Assembly (NCBI RefSeq): GCF_051020765.1
Contig: NC_134937.1
Coordinates: 12,082,947-12,146,946 of the forward strand
DNA length: 64,000 bases
From: Lasioglossum baleicum
Taxonomy: Eukaryota; Arthropoda; Insecta; Hymenoptera; Halictidae
Reading direction: 5' to 3'
Positions 50,345 to 62,161 of the stretch are shown piece after piece. Both the position numbers and the translations under genes were made by a program. The notes under the pieces are model-generated. The model did no database searches. It was given only the letters and a program-made list of their open reading frames with translations, and was not told the origin of the DNA. How positions within the stretch are numbered: the first letter of the stretch is position 1; each line of letters begins with the position of its first letter.

Positions 50345-50362
50345 GTGCGCGCGCGCGCGTGC
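50345..50362. repeat. Alternating purine-pyrimidine run (Z-DNA-prone)
   Basis: Eighteen bases alternate strictly between purine and pyrimidine, mostly GC steps with GT at each end. Such runs can adopt Z-DNA under negative supercoiling. Comparable runs lie at 43004-43015 and 58516-58531. Confidence 0.65.
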
Positions 50363-53300
50363 AACGCGGCCTAGTGCCAAGAAACCGAGATCACCGGGCT
50401 CTCTGCAGCGGCGTATGCAGTTATTTCACTTATGCGAGCGCTCCGGCTCTCTCGCTCGCTCGGCATAGGATTCCGGCTTGAACTCGCCGACAGATGCGAG
50501 ACGGTGTCTGTCGCCTCCCCCCTCGATCAGCATTTTAACGGCCGAATTATTGAAATAAACCGCGCCGCTCGCGCCGTATATCGCGCCTATTTGTAGCAGG
50601 AAGTCTGATCAGCTGGCTCCGAATATTTTCATGCGACGACGACGACGACGTTTCTCCTGTTGCTCGCGACGCTTCTGCCTTTTGTTTTTGTTTTTCTGCC
50701 GGTCGCCGATTCGCGAACCTGTCTGCGACGGGAGAAAAAGCTGGCAGTTTGCGAGATCGCCGCTGATTGGCGCGGCTCGATCGGGATCCCGCGCACGTTT
50801 CGAACGCTCACCCGATAAATTCGTGCTTTCCCCTCTGTGGTAGCGAGCCCGTGAAATGCCGCGGATTTTTGTCGCGTGGATGCGCGACCGATGGGAAAAT
50901 TCGGAGACAATTCTTTCTCAGATATTTTCCGAGTGAACGTTTGCGATTTTTGCCGTCCTTCAGTGAGCTACGATTGCAGAAAATTAAGAATGTCCGAAAA
51001 TCGAGTCTATAGAAAGCTATTTCTATGGTAAATATCAATTGAGCAGTACCTTTGAATATGATATGGCAGGATGAATGAGAAAATACAGTCCCGCAGCTAC
51101 CGGTAGTAAAAATGCCGCAGTCGGAATCAATACAGTGTATCCAGTGATAAAACGCGTTAGCCACGAAGGATTAACGGGCCCGCGACCACGGAAGCCCTGG
51201 CTTGGCTGTCGTTTTAATTAATCCCGTCGTAAATTCAACGAAACCGCCTCACCGGAGGGAATGAAATAACGACGATTGATACGCGCAACGACCGAGCGAG
51301 TTCGTAAAACGTCCGAATTCGAATTAGCAAGAGAGAGCGGATCGCGCTCGGCCACGCGCACAACGACAACCGTGGCCAATAATTAAAGCATAATTAAAGA
51401 ATTTATTATCGGGTAACCCGTCCGGGACCGTTGGCAATCGATGCTCGGTGCGGGCGCAACGGTTAAATCGCTTAATTAACCACTAACTCATATCAGCCCG
51501 CGGAACGAGTTCTCGCGATTTCGTAACAAGCCCAAGGTTCCCGAGAGCGAATATACGAAACAGACTCGATCTGTTACCCTTTTATTATACTCTCATTTCT
51601 GGTTTAAAATCGCCCTCTGCGCCGTCGGCAAAAAATGTTCTTCCTCCGAGAAAACGCAGCACAATCGCCACGAACTATCAGTTCCTATTTCAAATCCAGA
51701 TCCGCGGGACTTGATCTCCGTGTTCGGTTCACGCAGTACCGAGAAATATGGCCGGCCGAGAACAGGTCTTTCCGGCGGCCGTAACGGTAGAATCCGGCGG
51801 TCGTTTCAGCGATTTCACCCACGAGCCAGGCCCATCGAGCTTCCCGCTGCAAATTCGCGCGACGCGTGGAAACGATTCTCTCTCGCGAGAAACTGCGAGC
51901 CTGGGACCCGAACAGCCGCGCAAGGAAATAAAGTCGGTCGTCGGCGGCCATCGCTGCGTCGCCATCGCCTCCGCCACATTATTATGCATGCTACGGGCTA
52001 ATAAAATCCTTTTTTTTTTCTCTTTCGTTTCGGTAACGTTTCGCCATAACACGAACGTCGTTACGCGTTTACAATGTCCATGCACGCACGCCTTTTTCCG
52101 CCGATTTTTCTCGAAGTCCGCCCGCGCGGCCTCGTTTATCCTCCATTATCCTCTTATTACGTCTTTGGCTTCTTATGCGTCTATAGTTCTTCGCTACACC
52201 TCGGTTCTTCGGCACTGTTTCGGTATTTTAAGGAGATAGCCACGGTGCAAATCGGTTTTGTCGGGCCTGTTCTTCGCCCACGTCTTTAATGCGACTAGAG
52301 TGTGATGAACTCTTGCTCATCGAGTAGTAGAGGGAAGTTTCTCGAGTAGAGACAAATACTCAAATATACGCTTGAAGACCGTTAGATATATAATACATAC
52401 AGTATGTAGATACACGATTAAATTTGTTTGAATACCTTCGTTTTCCAACGCGTTAGAATTAAATAAAAATGTACATAGTTTCTTAACAATGATAACAATC
52501 TGACAAGATCGTGTACTTTTATTTACACGCATAACATGTAAAGTCTATTTGTGACGATTTCATTCAGAAAACGAGTAAAAGCAGCTTTGGTATGCGTTGA
52601 ACGGATTTCGAACAATTTATACACTTTACACTGTGCACTTTTTAATATGCATTCGGTTCGCACTTTGCGGACGACCTCCGCATTGTATTATCGTTATTCT
52701 TGCGATTATTATGCACCGTTCGGCCGTTTGTTTTTTCCTCTTGGAGATCTCGATCGGTTGGGGAACGAGTGTCTCCCGCATCCGGCACGCTCCCATTTGC
52801 GAGAGCGGACCGCGGCGCTGAAAAATGCGTTCTTGACGCGGCCGATGGCTCGCGTCAAGCGGTTTTTAAAACGATCGTCGAGGATCGCCGATTACCCATG
52901 CGAGCCACGGTTTGCATGCTTAAAGAGGCCCCGACGCGACAGTTTATTCGTACGCGGGGGGGAATCGCGGCATTCGCAGGCCAGACAGGTATTTGTTGCA
53001 GCAAAAAGTAGCACTTTGCGTGCGCGTCTGTCTCCGCTTGCCGGCGGGGGTGATCGGGAATCTCGATCGCGAATTCTTGCTGATCCAAGCGGAGAAACTT
53101 ATGCGTCTGGTACGTTGCTTGGTCGACCTGTTCGACCACAAAATCATCCTGCGACTACTATGTTCGATAGTCAGCTAATTGCATCGGGTTTAAAGAAATG
53201 TTTAATTTTATATATTTCATCAGAATCATTTCAAAGAGACGGAATTCTCAAAATAATACAATAGACGTTGTAAATATAATTCTGGAATACAGAGACTTGC

Positions 53301-56300
53301 GAAATTGGAAAGCACAATGGTGACGCTCGGCGAGCAAGTAGAAACGTCCAGCGTGTGATCAGACACGGGCCAATAGTTGAATCATACAACCCCTGGTTCC
53401 ACTCACTCAGATTTAATTGGACAGGAAACAGGGAATTCGTCTGTTTTAAACATAACGATAGAACGTTAATTAACTCTTCGTAGACTGATTCAACCGTATC
53501 CATATGTTCTCTCGAATATTCTTAATCGCAACGAGCTGCATTTTATTTATATCACCGCGCGTGCCGCATCGTTTCCCCGGGCACCCTTCGTATTTATCGC
53601 AAACAGACGACAGTCCTCTTCGTGAAAGAATTTAGCGACCTGGCTCGAATATGTGGAACTCGATGAACGACGGCCGTCGATCTTCTTAATCAAATTTCTT
53701 CTCTATTTTATTGATCGTTTTTGGCCGATTCCGGAAGATCGGCGATCAGGCTGCACGATGTCGATCTCGATCTCGATTACGATGATTTGTGCCCGTGTAG
53801 GCCACGCAGCTCTTGCCCGTTGCGTCATCCGCAGGGCTTAGGCCATGCGAAGCGTTTTATGCGAAAAGCATCTCAAGGCACAAAGGCTCCCTGGACTGGT
53901 TTAAAGGCTCCTGCAGCCGAACCGAGGCTACTCTGTTCTTTTTCTGCGGCCGACCAGTCGATCCCCGGACACAATGGAGCAATTATAACGAGCAGACGAA
54001 TACCGGGTAAACGAGGCGTAGTAATGAATTCGGTGTAGCAGCAATAAAAGCGCTCGGTGGCCTCTCGTAGCTGACCGAGGCTCGGCCCGTTGCATAAATC
54101 CCGGCCCTCTCGGCCTCGTAAATGCAGAATAATTCTCCGTTACCGCGGATAATCGTCCACCGGCAGCAACTTTTTCGCCGGGTTTACTGGGCAATATCGC
54201 CGCGACCGGACCGCTAACAATTTTTATACAAATTTAAGACGAGCGAAACGGCCGCTTGAAACGCGCCCTGCCATTTTTTTCGCCGGCTTTAGAGCGGCTT
54301 AATTCCGCGGGACCATTAACGCGGGCCTTGCCCGAGATACACACGAGTTAACCAAATATTTATCGCGTCGCTAGAACGCTAATGTTGTCACTCGGCCCTC
54401 GAAAATTGAAAGTAATTGAAATGCCCAGTCGTTACAAAAACCTCCAGCTTACTGTCTCCGCCTGGAAGCGTTAAGATCTTAATAACGCTCTGTTTAATTT
54501 ATTTCTCTTCAGTAGTTGAAATTTTCTATACCGCAAAAATAAGTGAGACAGCCGCAGTGTCCGGAGTGAGCAAACCTAAATAAAACAATGAAAGTAAACT
54601 GGTTGCTCCGGGTCACAACAGACCCAGCTCCCGCTCGTACAATGCGTTTCCGTGTCTTCGCCTTTCACATCATCTCCAGAGCAGCCGGTCCGAATTCCGA
54701 GGTATTTTTCTCGATTAATACCGAACGATCGACATTCTTGTGTCGTTACGGTTCTGAATGCTACCGGATTCCGTTGATTTAACGCCGAACGTTCTCCGGG
54801 AGTCGTTCTCGGACACGGTTTATTAATACTTACGGATGAATCGTGCGCCCACCGCGCCGCGCCGCGTCGGAGAAAAGGAAAAGCTGTGCGTGCACGCGGC
54901 CTGGGCAAGTTTTTGTCGTTCTTCCTTATTACAAATGGGTGGCGATTTAGAACGTGAAAAACCGCGCGCATTCTTACCGCGACCTATTCTCATCATTTTA
55001 TTACGCTGTTTGAAGAGTTAAACGGGGCCGGGTCCCAAGCCGGGCCGAGAGTCGAACGCGGAACGTGGAACGTTAACAACTGCCACGCTCGCGTTGCTCG
55101 CGCCTCATTCCTGTCCGGTTAATTTATGCGGGAATCGTTCGCGTGATCGTTGAAAGGCGTTTCCTTCCCGAGTCGTTTTTCCTCCTTCTTCGTCTTCTTC
55201 TTCTCCTCCGACGCCGCCGCGCCGCGCCGGCTGCTTCAGACATCGGCCACTTTCCAAGCGGAGACAGGAAGACAATGGTCCCGCTCCGGCGAAAGCGCGA
55301 TTTGAATAAAAATCCTGAATTCGCCGGGTTTTTTATCTTCCCGTCGCTCTGCAAACGGAAACTCGATTCAACTCCGCCGTTACCAGCGCGGCGAGCACGA
55401 GAGCGAACGTGGCGTAGCGTGGTGTCGCATGTCCTCGCCATTTGTTTTCTTTCGATGCGTGCTCCTATAAAATTCTTTGCTTCGCCTAACCGCTTTTGTT
55501 GGTTTAACAATAAGCGTAAAAACAACTAACATTTTTGATTGTCATTTAGAAAGAGTTTAATAAAGAATAAATTAATTTTTATCTGGTTCTAGTAGCTTGA
55601 AATATCGATACAGCAAATTTTTATCTTGCTAGTGATTTAAAATAGCCAACATGAATCGCGCAAGGCAGATGAATCGGAAATAGCCCAGTGAAAGCTTTAA
55701 AGGGACCTATACAGGCAAATATGTGTCATCCAGAGAGCACAGAGAATATTATAGTCGGCATAGATGCTCTGCTTTTGGTCTTCGGAGTAACTGTCCGCTG
55801 GAAATTAATGAAAGAGCCCGTGGCCGCCTCAAAGTGATGTGATGGATTGCAATTTCGTACATAGAGAAACGCGAACATCTGGTGCGCAGAACCTCTGAAT
55901 AGTAATGTATTAATAAATACGCGTAACTTTACGTAGTTCGGTCGGGGAATGAATGAGCGTGATCTAGATACCGCGTCCACCTACACCGGAAAGTTTGTCG
56001 AACGTAACCCTGAAAATTGACCGAAAAATGTGCCGATTTCCAAATCGAACAATCTCGTTCTTTCGTTGCAAATCTTCAGTAAGTGATTGAAACAAATCTC
56101 AGAAAATCACCACATTGTTCGGCGAACGGTAGCGCGATATAATGGAGGACCGATTCGTATCAGCTTTGAGAAATGTCTTTATAGAGTCGTGGAGGGTGCC
56201 GTGCCGCGTTATGATCCATGAAGGGGGCTAAGGAGGGAGATGTTGTAGATCGGTAGCCGCGATCTCCGCTGATCGTAGTGCGGAGATAACGCCGGTGCTG

Positions 56301-57811
56301 GTCTCGCGAGCTGCTGGATGCGATTTCACGCGTGTGAGATCGGTACCCTACACCTCACGCGGAATCCGGCACGGAATGCGGCTTTTCTTTTTGCAGGGGG
56401 CAAAGCTACCGTGAGCTAGCCTCGCCCAGGAACGGACTCCCGATTTACGGGCCCGGTATCCGACAAGAAGTATCGAAAAAATAATATCTCTCTTGTTTTA
56501 ATTTCACAAAGTTCTCTATTGTCGTTATTCCTTCAACGTTACTTCTAAATTACTGATCCTGCTATTTTGTACAATTTTTATTTTGTATAAAGTTCCGCGT
56601 CTCGGAAAGACGGCCCCTATGTCTAGCAATGGACGTACACGATTACCATTCCGCACGAAGATCCCCAATCTAGAGATGACCCAACGATTCCATTGGATCC
56701 CAGTTTGTGGAAAATGAGCGACGCTAGTAGCCGGGGTTCGAAGGATGATTCTCGGAGCAGTTAAGCGAACGGTGCACGTGCACGGCCCAGACTGTATTGC
56801 GTGGGCGTCGCGTCGGTGCCGTAACAGCAGCCTGCACGTGACGGTGTTAGAGGGACAGGAGGTCGATGCGGCGCGGCGCAGCAACCGGTGGAAACAGTAT
56901 TACATTGAGGTCGTTTCCCATGGCCCCTTCAGTGGCTACGTGAGCCGAGTGTCTGCAACTGCGGCTAATTCGCCTCGCAATTACGCCAGGAAATTCAGAG
57001 CATCGAGCCTAACTTCTTGCTCGCGAGGCCCACCTTGCGAACTCGCCGTTTTTCTCGGCTGTGTGTCGGAAATTGCATAACGTATTAGCTGAAGGATTTG
57101 TTCGACCCTCATCAGTTATCATTGTCGGCATTCGTTCCTGACACTGTCTGTATTTTAAATCAAAGCTGAAAAGCGATTGGTCAGTGAAAGTGCCCGGAGT
57201 TTAGTCAGACATCGCTCGTTTCGCTACTGAAAAATCTAAAAGGAGAATACACATCTTTCCATGAACCGAGGACAAGCAAGCACACAACTTTTGAAAGAGA
57301 ATGCAAATGCAGCGATTCGAGGAATGCGGCCGACGCGACGCGACGCTCAAGAACTCGCGCAAGAGTCACCGAAATATGTTAACAAGCGTGCAATCATGTC
57401 GAATTTTCCCGGATCGAGTCCGCATCGTCGGCAAACAGGGTGAGCCACTTTTGCGGGAGTGGGTGCGCCGTTAAAATTCGGTAAAATGTATCGGCGCCTC
57501 GCGTCGGCCTGTCGATTACGTTGCGTGAAATTAATCGAGAAGCAGGCCAGTTTCTCCGTGAGAGAAACGCGGAGACGCAGATCGGCCGCAGCGAAGTCCG
57601 ACTTTTAAATTACGCAAATGTCGTCCTCTCCTCCCTTGGCCTTTTATTTTATCGCAACATTGTCGGACGGGTTTCGTGCGTGCGCAGAATCCTGTTCCCT
57701 TGGCACGTATCTTGTCCCGAAGTTCGTACTACGATGAGACACGCGCGCGCGTTTCCCTTCAATTGATTTATTTATCGGCTGGACGCAGTGGGTCACGGTC
57801 CTGATCGAATG

Positions 57812-57849
57812 ATTTTCGCTGAGAATTGCATGAATCGTTCAGCGAAAAT
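57812..57849. repeat. Hairpin with an 11-bp perfect stem
   Basis: ATTTTCGCTGA (57812-57822) is the exact inverse complement of TCAGCGAAAAT (57839-57849), leaving a 16-nt loop. The stem is shorter than a microRNA precursor. It could be the trace of a small transposon or a paired transcription-factor site. Confidence 0.55.
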
Positions 57850-58515
57850 GTTTCTACTTAATAATAATCATTTGGACGCGATCTTGGCAAAACGTTCGGG
57901 TTTATTATTTGGATAACATTAGATCCAAATGTAGACATAATCATAGAAGTCGTGCATAAATCAAGTATTGCCACCGCGAGGACGGTCGGATGTAATTGTA
58001 GTGAGATCATCGGTAACGAAACAGTTCCGATTCCGAAAACAGCGGCGAAACGGGGGCACGGGTAATCAACGGCAAATAATAAATCATTTAGCCGGCAGAA
58101 CACGTCCCAGTTCATCAGCAGGGCCGTATAATCGTTCCACAATGGGCCGGATGATTGCGCCGCGGGCGTAAATCAAGCGCGACTCATTTTCGACGCGGTT
58201 CGCGGTCGATGTCCCTTAATTAATTCGACTTTACGAGGAACTAGCCCGCTCTTAACGCGCGTGTCGTTATGCAAATGGGCCGCGCGACAAGAAACACGAG
58301 AGGAGGAGCGAGCGAACGGCCTCGCGGCGAATTCCGCGTAAATCGGGACCGGCGAAAAACACATAAAATTACGTAATTGGTAATCATTACGCTGATGTTT
58401 ATAAATGCAGGTATTCGTGAAATTACGCGCCGCGCGTTCGGGCTTCCTACTCACCGTCCTTGCCCCCTCGCCCCCCACATACATTCGAGTTGCCAATCAC
58501 TTTAATTAGATGTCA

Positions 58516-58531
58516 CGCGCGCGCGCGCGCG
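58516..58531. repeat. (CG)8 run
   Basis: A perfect 16-bp CG dinucleotide run. Survival of eight consecutive CpGs argues against germline methylation at this locus, because methylated CpG decays quickly to TpG. This contrasts with the CpG-poor block at 18.5-19.2 kb. Confidence 0.8.
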
Positions 58532-58772
58532 AGCGAGATCACGCTAAACGCTCGCGTAATTACGGAGCCGGGACGATGATCCTTATCGGCGTTCTCGCAA
58601 TTTTTCATAAACACTCGCGGGAACTTTTTGCACGTTTGCTTCCTCGTTAATTTGTCAGTACGTTCGTTCGGAGGTATTAAAACGATCGATTACCCGGTCG
58701 GGCCTAACCGAGCACTGCGCGCAACCTGTCCGGCGAATGGAGCAATTTCCTGATCGAGAATCGCACTCTCTT

Positions 58773-58790
58773 TCTCTCTCTCTCTCTCTC
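58773..58790. repeat. (TC)9 microsatellite
   Basis: A perfect 18-bp TC run, extended on the left by further pyrimidines. Low-complexity DNA without an adjacent acceptor AG. Confidence 0.8.
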
Positions 58791-59478
58791 TTTATCTTAC
58801 GTTGAGAAATTAAGGCGATCGATTTTTGAACGACTCCACTTGGCCTCCGCTGTGCCCGATTCTCCAGTGAATGAATCTTGTTATTCGATGCGAGACGCGA
58901 ATTTTCAATGATTAAGACATTTCTCGAGGTGAACGATCGGGGGTTAATAATGTGGATAACGTAATTATGGGGTTCCTCCGTTAATGGGCAACTTTGGGAG
59001 CTAGTTCTTGCATGCAGATTAATAATTTCGCCCGGTTTACTGGGTTAAGTTCATGCACAGGGTGCTCCGATCTTGCCCGGCGCTTGATATCATCAAGCGA
59101 TTGATTCTATTCTATACAATTTTCTAAAACATAATTAATAAATATTTTGAAGTAGAAGAATCACGAGGTGATCTTTTAAAATCTCGAGACAGGCGGTCGA
59201 GGGTTGGAAGAGTATCCCGGGGCAGGTACAAGCCGCGTCGAATCGTGTTTACTTTGTAAACTCGTTGGCTGTCAGTGTTCGGCGACGGGCCGGCTGCCGC
59301 ATCGATCTCTCGGGATCGCGATCCGTTCCGCGGAATCGATTGTTCGCGGGTTTTCTTGCCCCGTGTGTTTACGGGGAAACGGTTACGGCATCCCGGTATC
59401 CGTGGCACGTATTTTTTCTTTGTTTTTCTTTCTCTCCTCTCCGGGCGCGCATCTCCCGCTTTCCAATTGCCACGGTAT

Positions 59479-59497
59479 AGAGAGAGAGAGAGAGAGA
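59479..59497. repeat. (AG)n microsatellite
   Basis: A perfect AG run of 19 bp on the plus strand, encoding RERER-type residues in one plus frame. It lies inside the long open frame 59204-59794 and weakens that frame as a coding candidate. Confidence 0.8.
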
Positions 59498-60148
59498 AAT
59501 CGCTTGTTCGCAGAAATTATCGGCCGTTCCGTTCGGCCGGAAATGGGTCAGAGCGACGCAATTTCGCAGCTATGCGATTTACCTCGATCGCGACCGACGT
59601 CCTGGCTCGTTATTGTTTTATCGCTGGAGCTCGGGAACTCCGTAACGATGGAAAGTCTTTTTGCTCGATACCTCTTCCCGGGAACCGTTCGAGTTCGCTG
59701 TTGTGCACGTGACTGTCGATCGATCACACGATCCGCGAATGATCCATCGATCTCGACGAAATTCGCTCTGGCGGCGGCGCGGCGGTGCAGGTAACACTAC
59801 TTCCCTTAATACAAAAAGCACTCTAGAACCGAATGGAATTTCATTAAACTTTTTGAGGTGTTAGAGATAGACTGAGGAGGATCTACACGAAACCTCTCGA
59901 GATCAACGATCGCATCGTTATCCCAGAGGATTACAGCAGAGGTTTCCATCGCGTAACAGCAATATTATCCAGGGCCGGATTGTGGCGAGCAGAGTTCGGC
60001 TGGAAAGAACAACCGCGTGAAAGCGCAAACATTACTTTTTATTATGATCCGTGTTAAACGGCATTGCGACGCGCGTATTACGGCTTGAGGCCGGGTACCG
60101 GGTCCGGGGCGGGGAGCTATTAAAATACCAGGTTAATATCGCGAGAGG

Positions 60149-60173
60149 ACCGGTAACCGGTAACCGGTACCGG
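60149..60173. promoter_or_regulatory. Tandem ACCGGTA array, 3.5 units
   Basis: The 7-bp unit ACCGGTA is repeated three times and followed by CCGG, so the array holds three overlapping ACCGGT palindromes, two of them reading AACCGGT. The CP2/Grainyhead family binds AACCGGTT-like sites, so the array resembles a homotypic binding cluster. Related CCGGGTACCGGG sequence lies about 50 bp upstream. Chance expansion of a 7-bp repeat is the alternative. Confidence 0.35.
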
Positions 60174-61738
60174 CAGCGATCTGCGTGCAGAGCAAGGTGT
60201 GCCGCGATATTTCCCCCCCGCATCGTGAAATCGTCGTGCTGAATCGTAGGTTCTTGTAATGGTTCTTTGCTGAACGTTGGTCGAGTTGCGCAAGTTCACA
60301 GCTTGCAATCAATGCTACTGAGCATTTGATGACTCTTGGGTGATTCCGGGTAGCCTACACTCATATTGACTTGCCTCTTCTTTTATATTTAAACGGGGGT
60401 CGGAAGAAATTGTCTCTACGCACATACTATGTTAGCACATACGTACATTGGGTGATTGTTCTACTCCTGTAGCTCGTCTGTGTCGTAATCGCCGCGCCAG
60501 GATTACGCGGTCATCGTGCGTGGGCGTCGGCCAGTGGTCTCCAAACAAACCGTACACGCCACCTATGGCGAATCCTCGGGATTATTTTTTCAAAGAGTCG
60601 CGATCGCACGAAAGAACGTGGCCCGGGCCAAAGCCTGGCAAATGTTACCGAGCCCGAACTCGCGCGTGGCGTCATTCCCTTGTCTTTCGCGATCGCGTCG
60701 ATTGTTTTCTCACTGTTCGACGAAAATTCTCCTCTGAATCGAAAAAAGTACGCTTCCCTTTTCTTATGCAATTCGCCGCACTAACACGACGTTACATGGA
60801 TTCCATAACGCGATAACAATTTATTAAACGACTCTTTGATACACGAAGGAATTAATTAAGATAAACATACTGTGAACACTTAACCGATTTCCATGAACCA
60901 TTAACTCCGTAACGCGAAGGAAGTGAACGTAGTACTATGTTCTCTTTACGGCAGTTCGTAGGAGCAGGTGCAAACACCATGAATGAATACAAGACACATT
61001 TAGTTCCAGTGACTGACGGGAAACTCGCTGTCGGGATTCATGAGCTTCCGAGTTGTTTAAAATAAAGTACGGAGAGTTCCTGAATGATCGGTGTACACGT
61101 AATTAACAATGCAGAAATGTCGTACGCAAATAGATTCATAAAAACTTTTCTTTTTTAAATCTGACATCTAACAAACGGATTGAACAAACATCGTTTCACT
61201 GCTCCACCATGGCCAGAAACGAATTCATTAATGCTTGCGTTTCTCTCACAAGTTTTTAACGAAGCATTTGAGAGTCGGTGTTCATGTAACATTTTTTTCA
61301 TTTTTCTTATTGCGGGGCGGAGGGAAAGAGGCACCCCGTGTGCATGTGTTGGAGCAATTAAATTCCCAAGGGACTCTTTGAATTAAGTTGTTCGAGGTTC
61401 GCGCGGAACGTGAATTTCTTCGGATGTTCCGAGTTTATTAACGACTGCGGGCCAGTTTCGCGCCGGCGACGATTTAACGAGCTTGTAAGAACTCCTGAAA
61501 TCACCGATATTTAACGCGTCGCGTCAGCTGTGGAAACCCGATATTTGTATTAATTCGAAGCAGAGTTTCATGAAAAAATTAACTCGGCCGGTGTTTGCAT
61601 CTTGAATTAACCTTTTTAAAAGCTGGACAAGGTTCGTCAATGGGGACGCGGAACTGGTATACGAAAGGGTGAACGTTCGCGAAGGGAAGAGGTTGGCGAA
61701 GATAGGTAGAATCGGTGCATTCAGTCGGCGCGATGCGA

Positions 61739-61757
61739 CGGCGGCGGCGGCGGCGGC
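61739..61757. repeat. (GCG)6 triplet repeat
   Basis: A perfect GCG/CGG triplet run of about 19 bp. In a plus frame open from 61669 it encodes an alanine tract, but that frame has a non-ATG start and no recognisable product. Confidence 0.75.
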
Positions 61758-62139
61758 TGTTCGGTGCACGGCGCGCGATGCAGCTCTCGGTGCAGCAGCA
61801 ATTGCAGCGTCGCGAAAGGGGGGCTGTTATCTGCGACGGCGGCGGCATAAGGACAGGGGCTTAAATCTCGCCGCGCGCGGTATCTCCTCCTCGTGGCGGT
61901 AACAAGTTTCAATTCCTACCAATTCCACGGCCATACATCACTCCCGGTAGATACAATGGTGACTTCGGGGGACTCTCGGGCCACGGCCTCGACTTCCATC
62001 CGCGCGCGGACGATAAATATCTTATTGTGCGCGAGAAAGAAGTATACTGGACACCCGTGGTAACCGGCACGCCGATGCCGATATCGACGGAACCAACGGA
62101 GCCAATGAACGACGATCGCCTACACGGGAATAAATAAAT

Positions 62140-62161
62140 GTATATACATATATGTATATAC
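62140..62161. repeat. Perfect 22-bp AT-rich palindrome
   Basis: The segment from G62140 to C62161 equals its own reverse complement (GTATATACATA and its mirror). Such runs can extrude cruciforms. It is built from TATA/CATA steps and may be a microsatellite derivative. Confidence 0.8.

Larger units (their letters stand above)
45662..58515. other. Gene-poor DNA, no gene recognised
   Basis: No recognisable gene was found. The longest ATG frame is 52647-53264 plus (205 codons), but neighbouring frames are open too and no motif is visible. Local features are paired hairpins at 46964-47013, (CT)8 at 49659-49674, an alternating purine-pyrimidine run at 50345-50362, a CGA/GAC triplet run at 50634-50650, a pyrimidine tract at 55177-55212, and a hairpin at 57812-57849. 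The segment 51210-51475 has several TAATTA/TTAATTAA strings typical of homeodomain-rich enhancers, which is suggestive at most. Confidence 0.5.

Noticed and set aside
52551..53264. Longest open frame on the plus strand (237 codons from GTG; 205 from the first ATG at 52647)
   Set aside because: Overlapping frames are open on both strands, there is no recognisable motif, and the residue composition is Arg/Ser-rich as expected of random GC-rich translation.
59204..59794. 196-codon plus-strand frame
   Set aside because: It crosses an (AG)n microsatellite, starts at a non-ATG codon and resembles no known protein.
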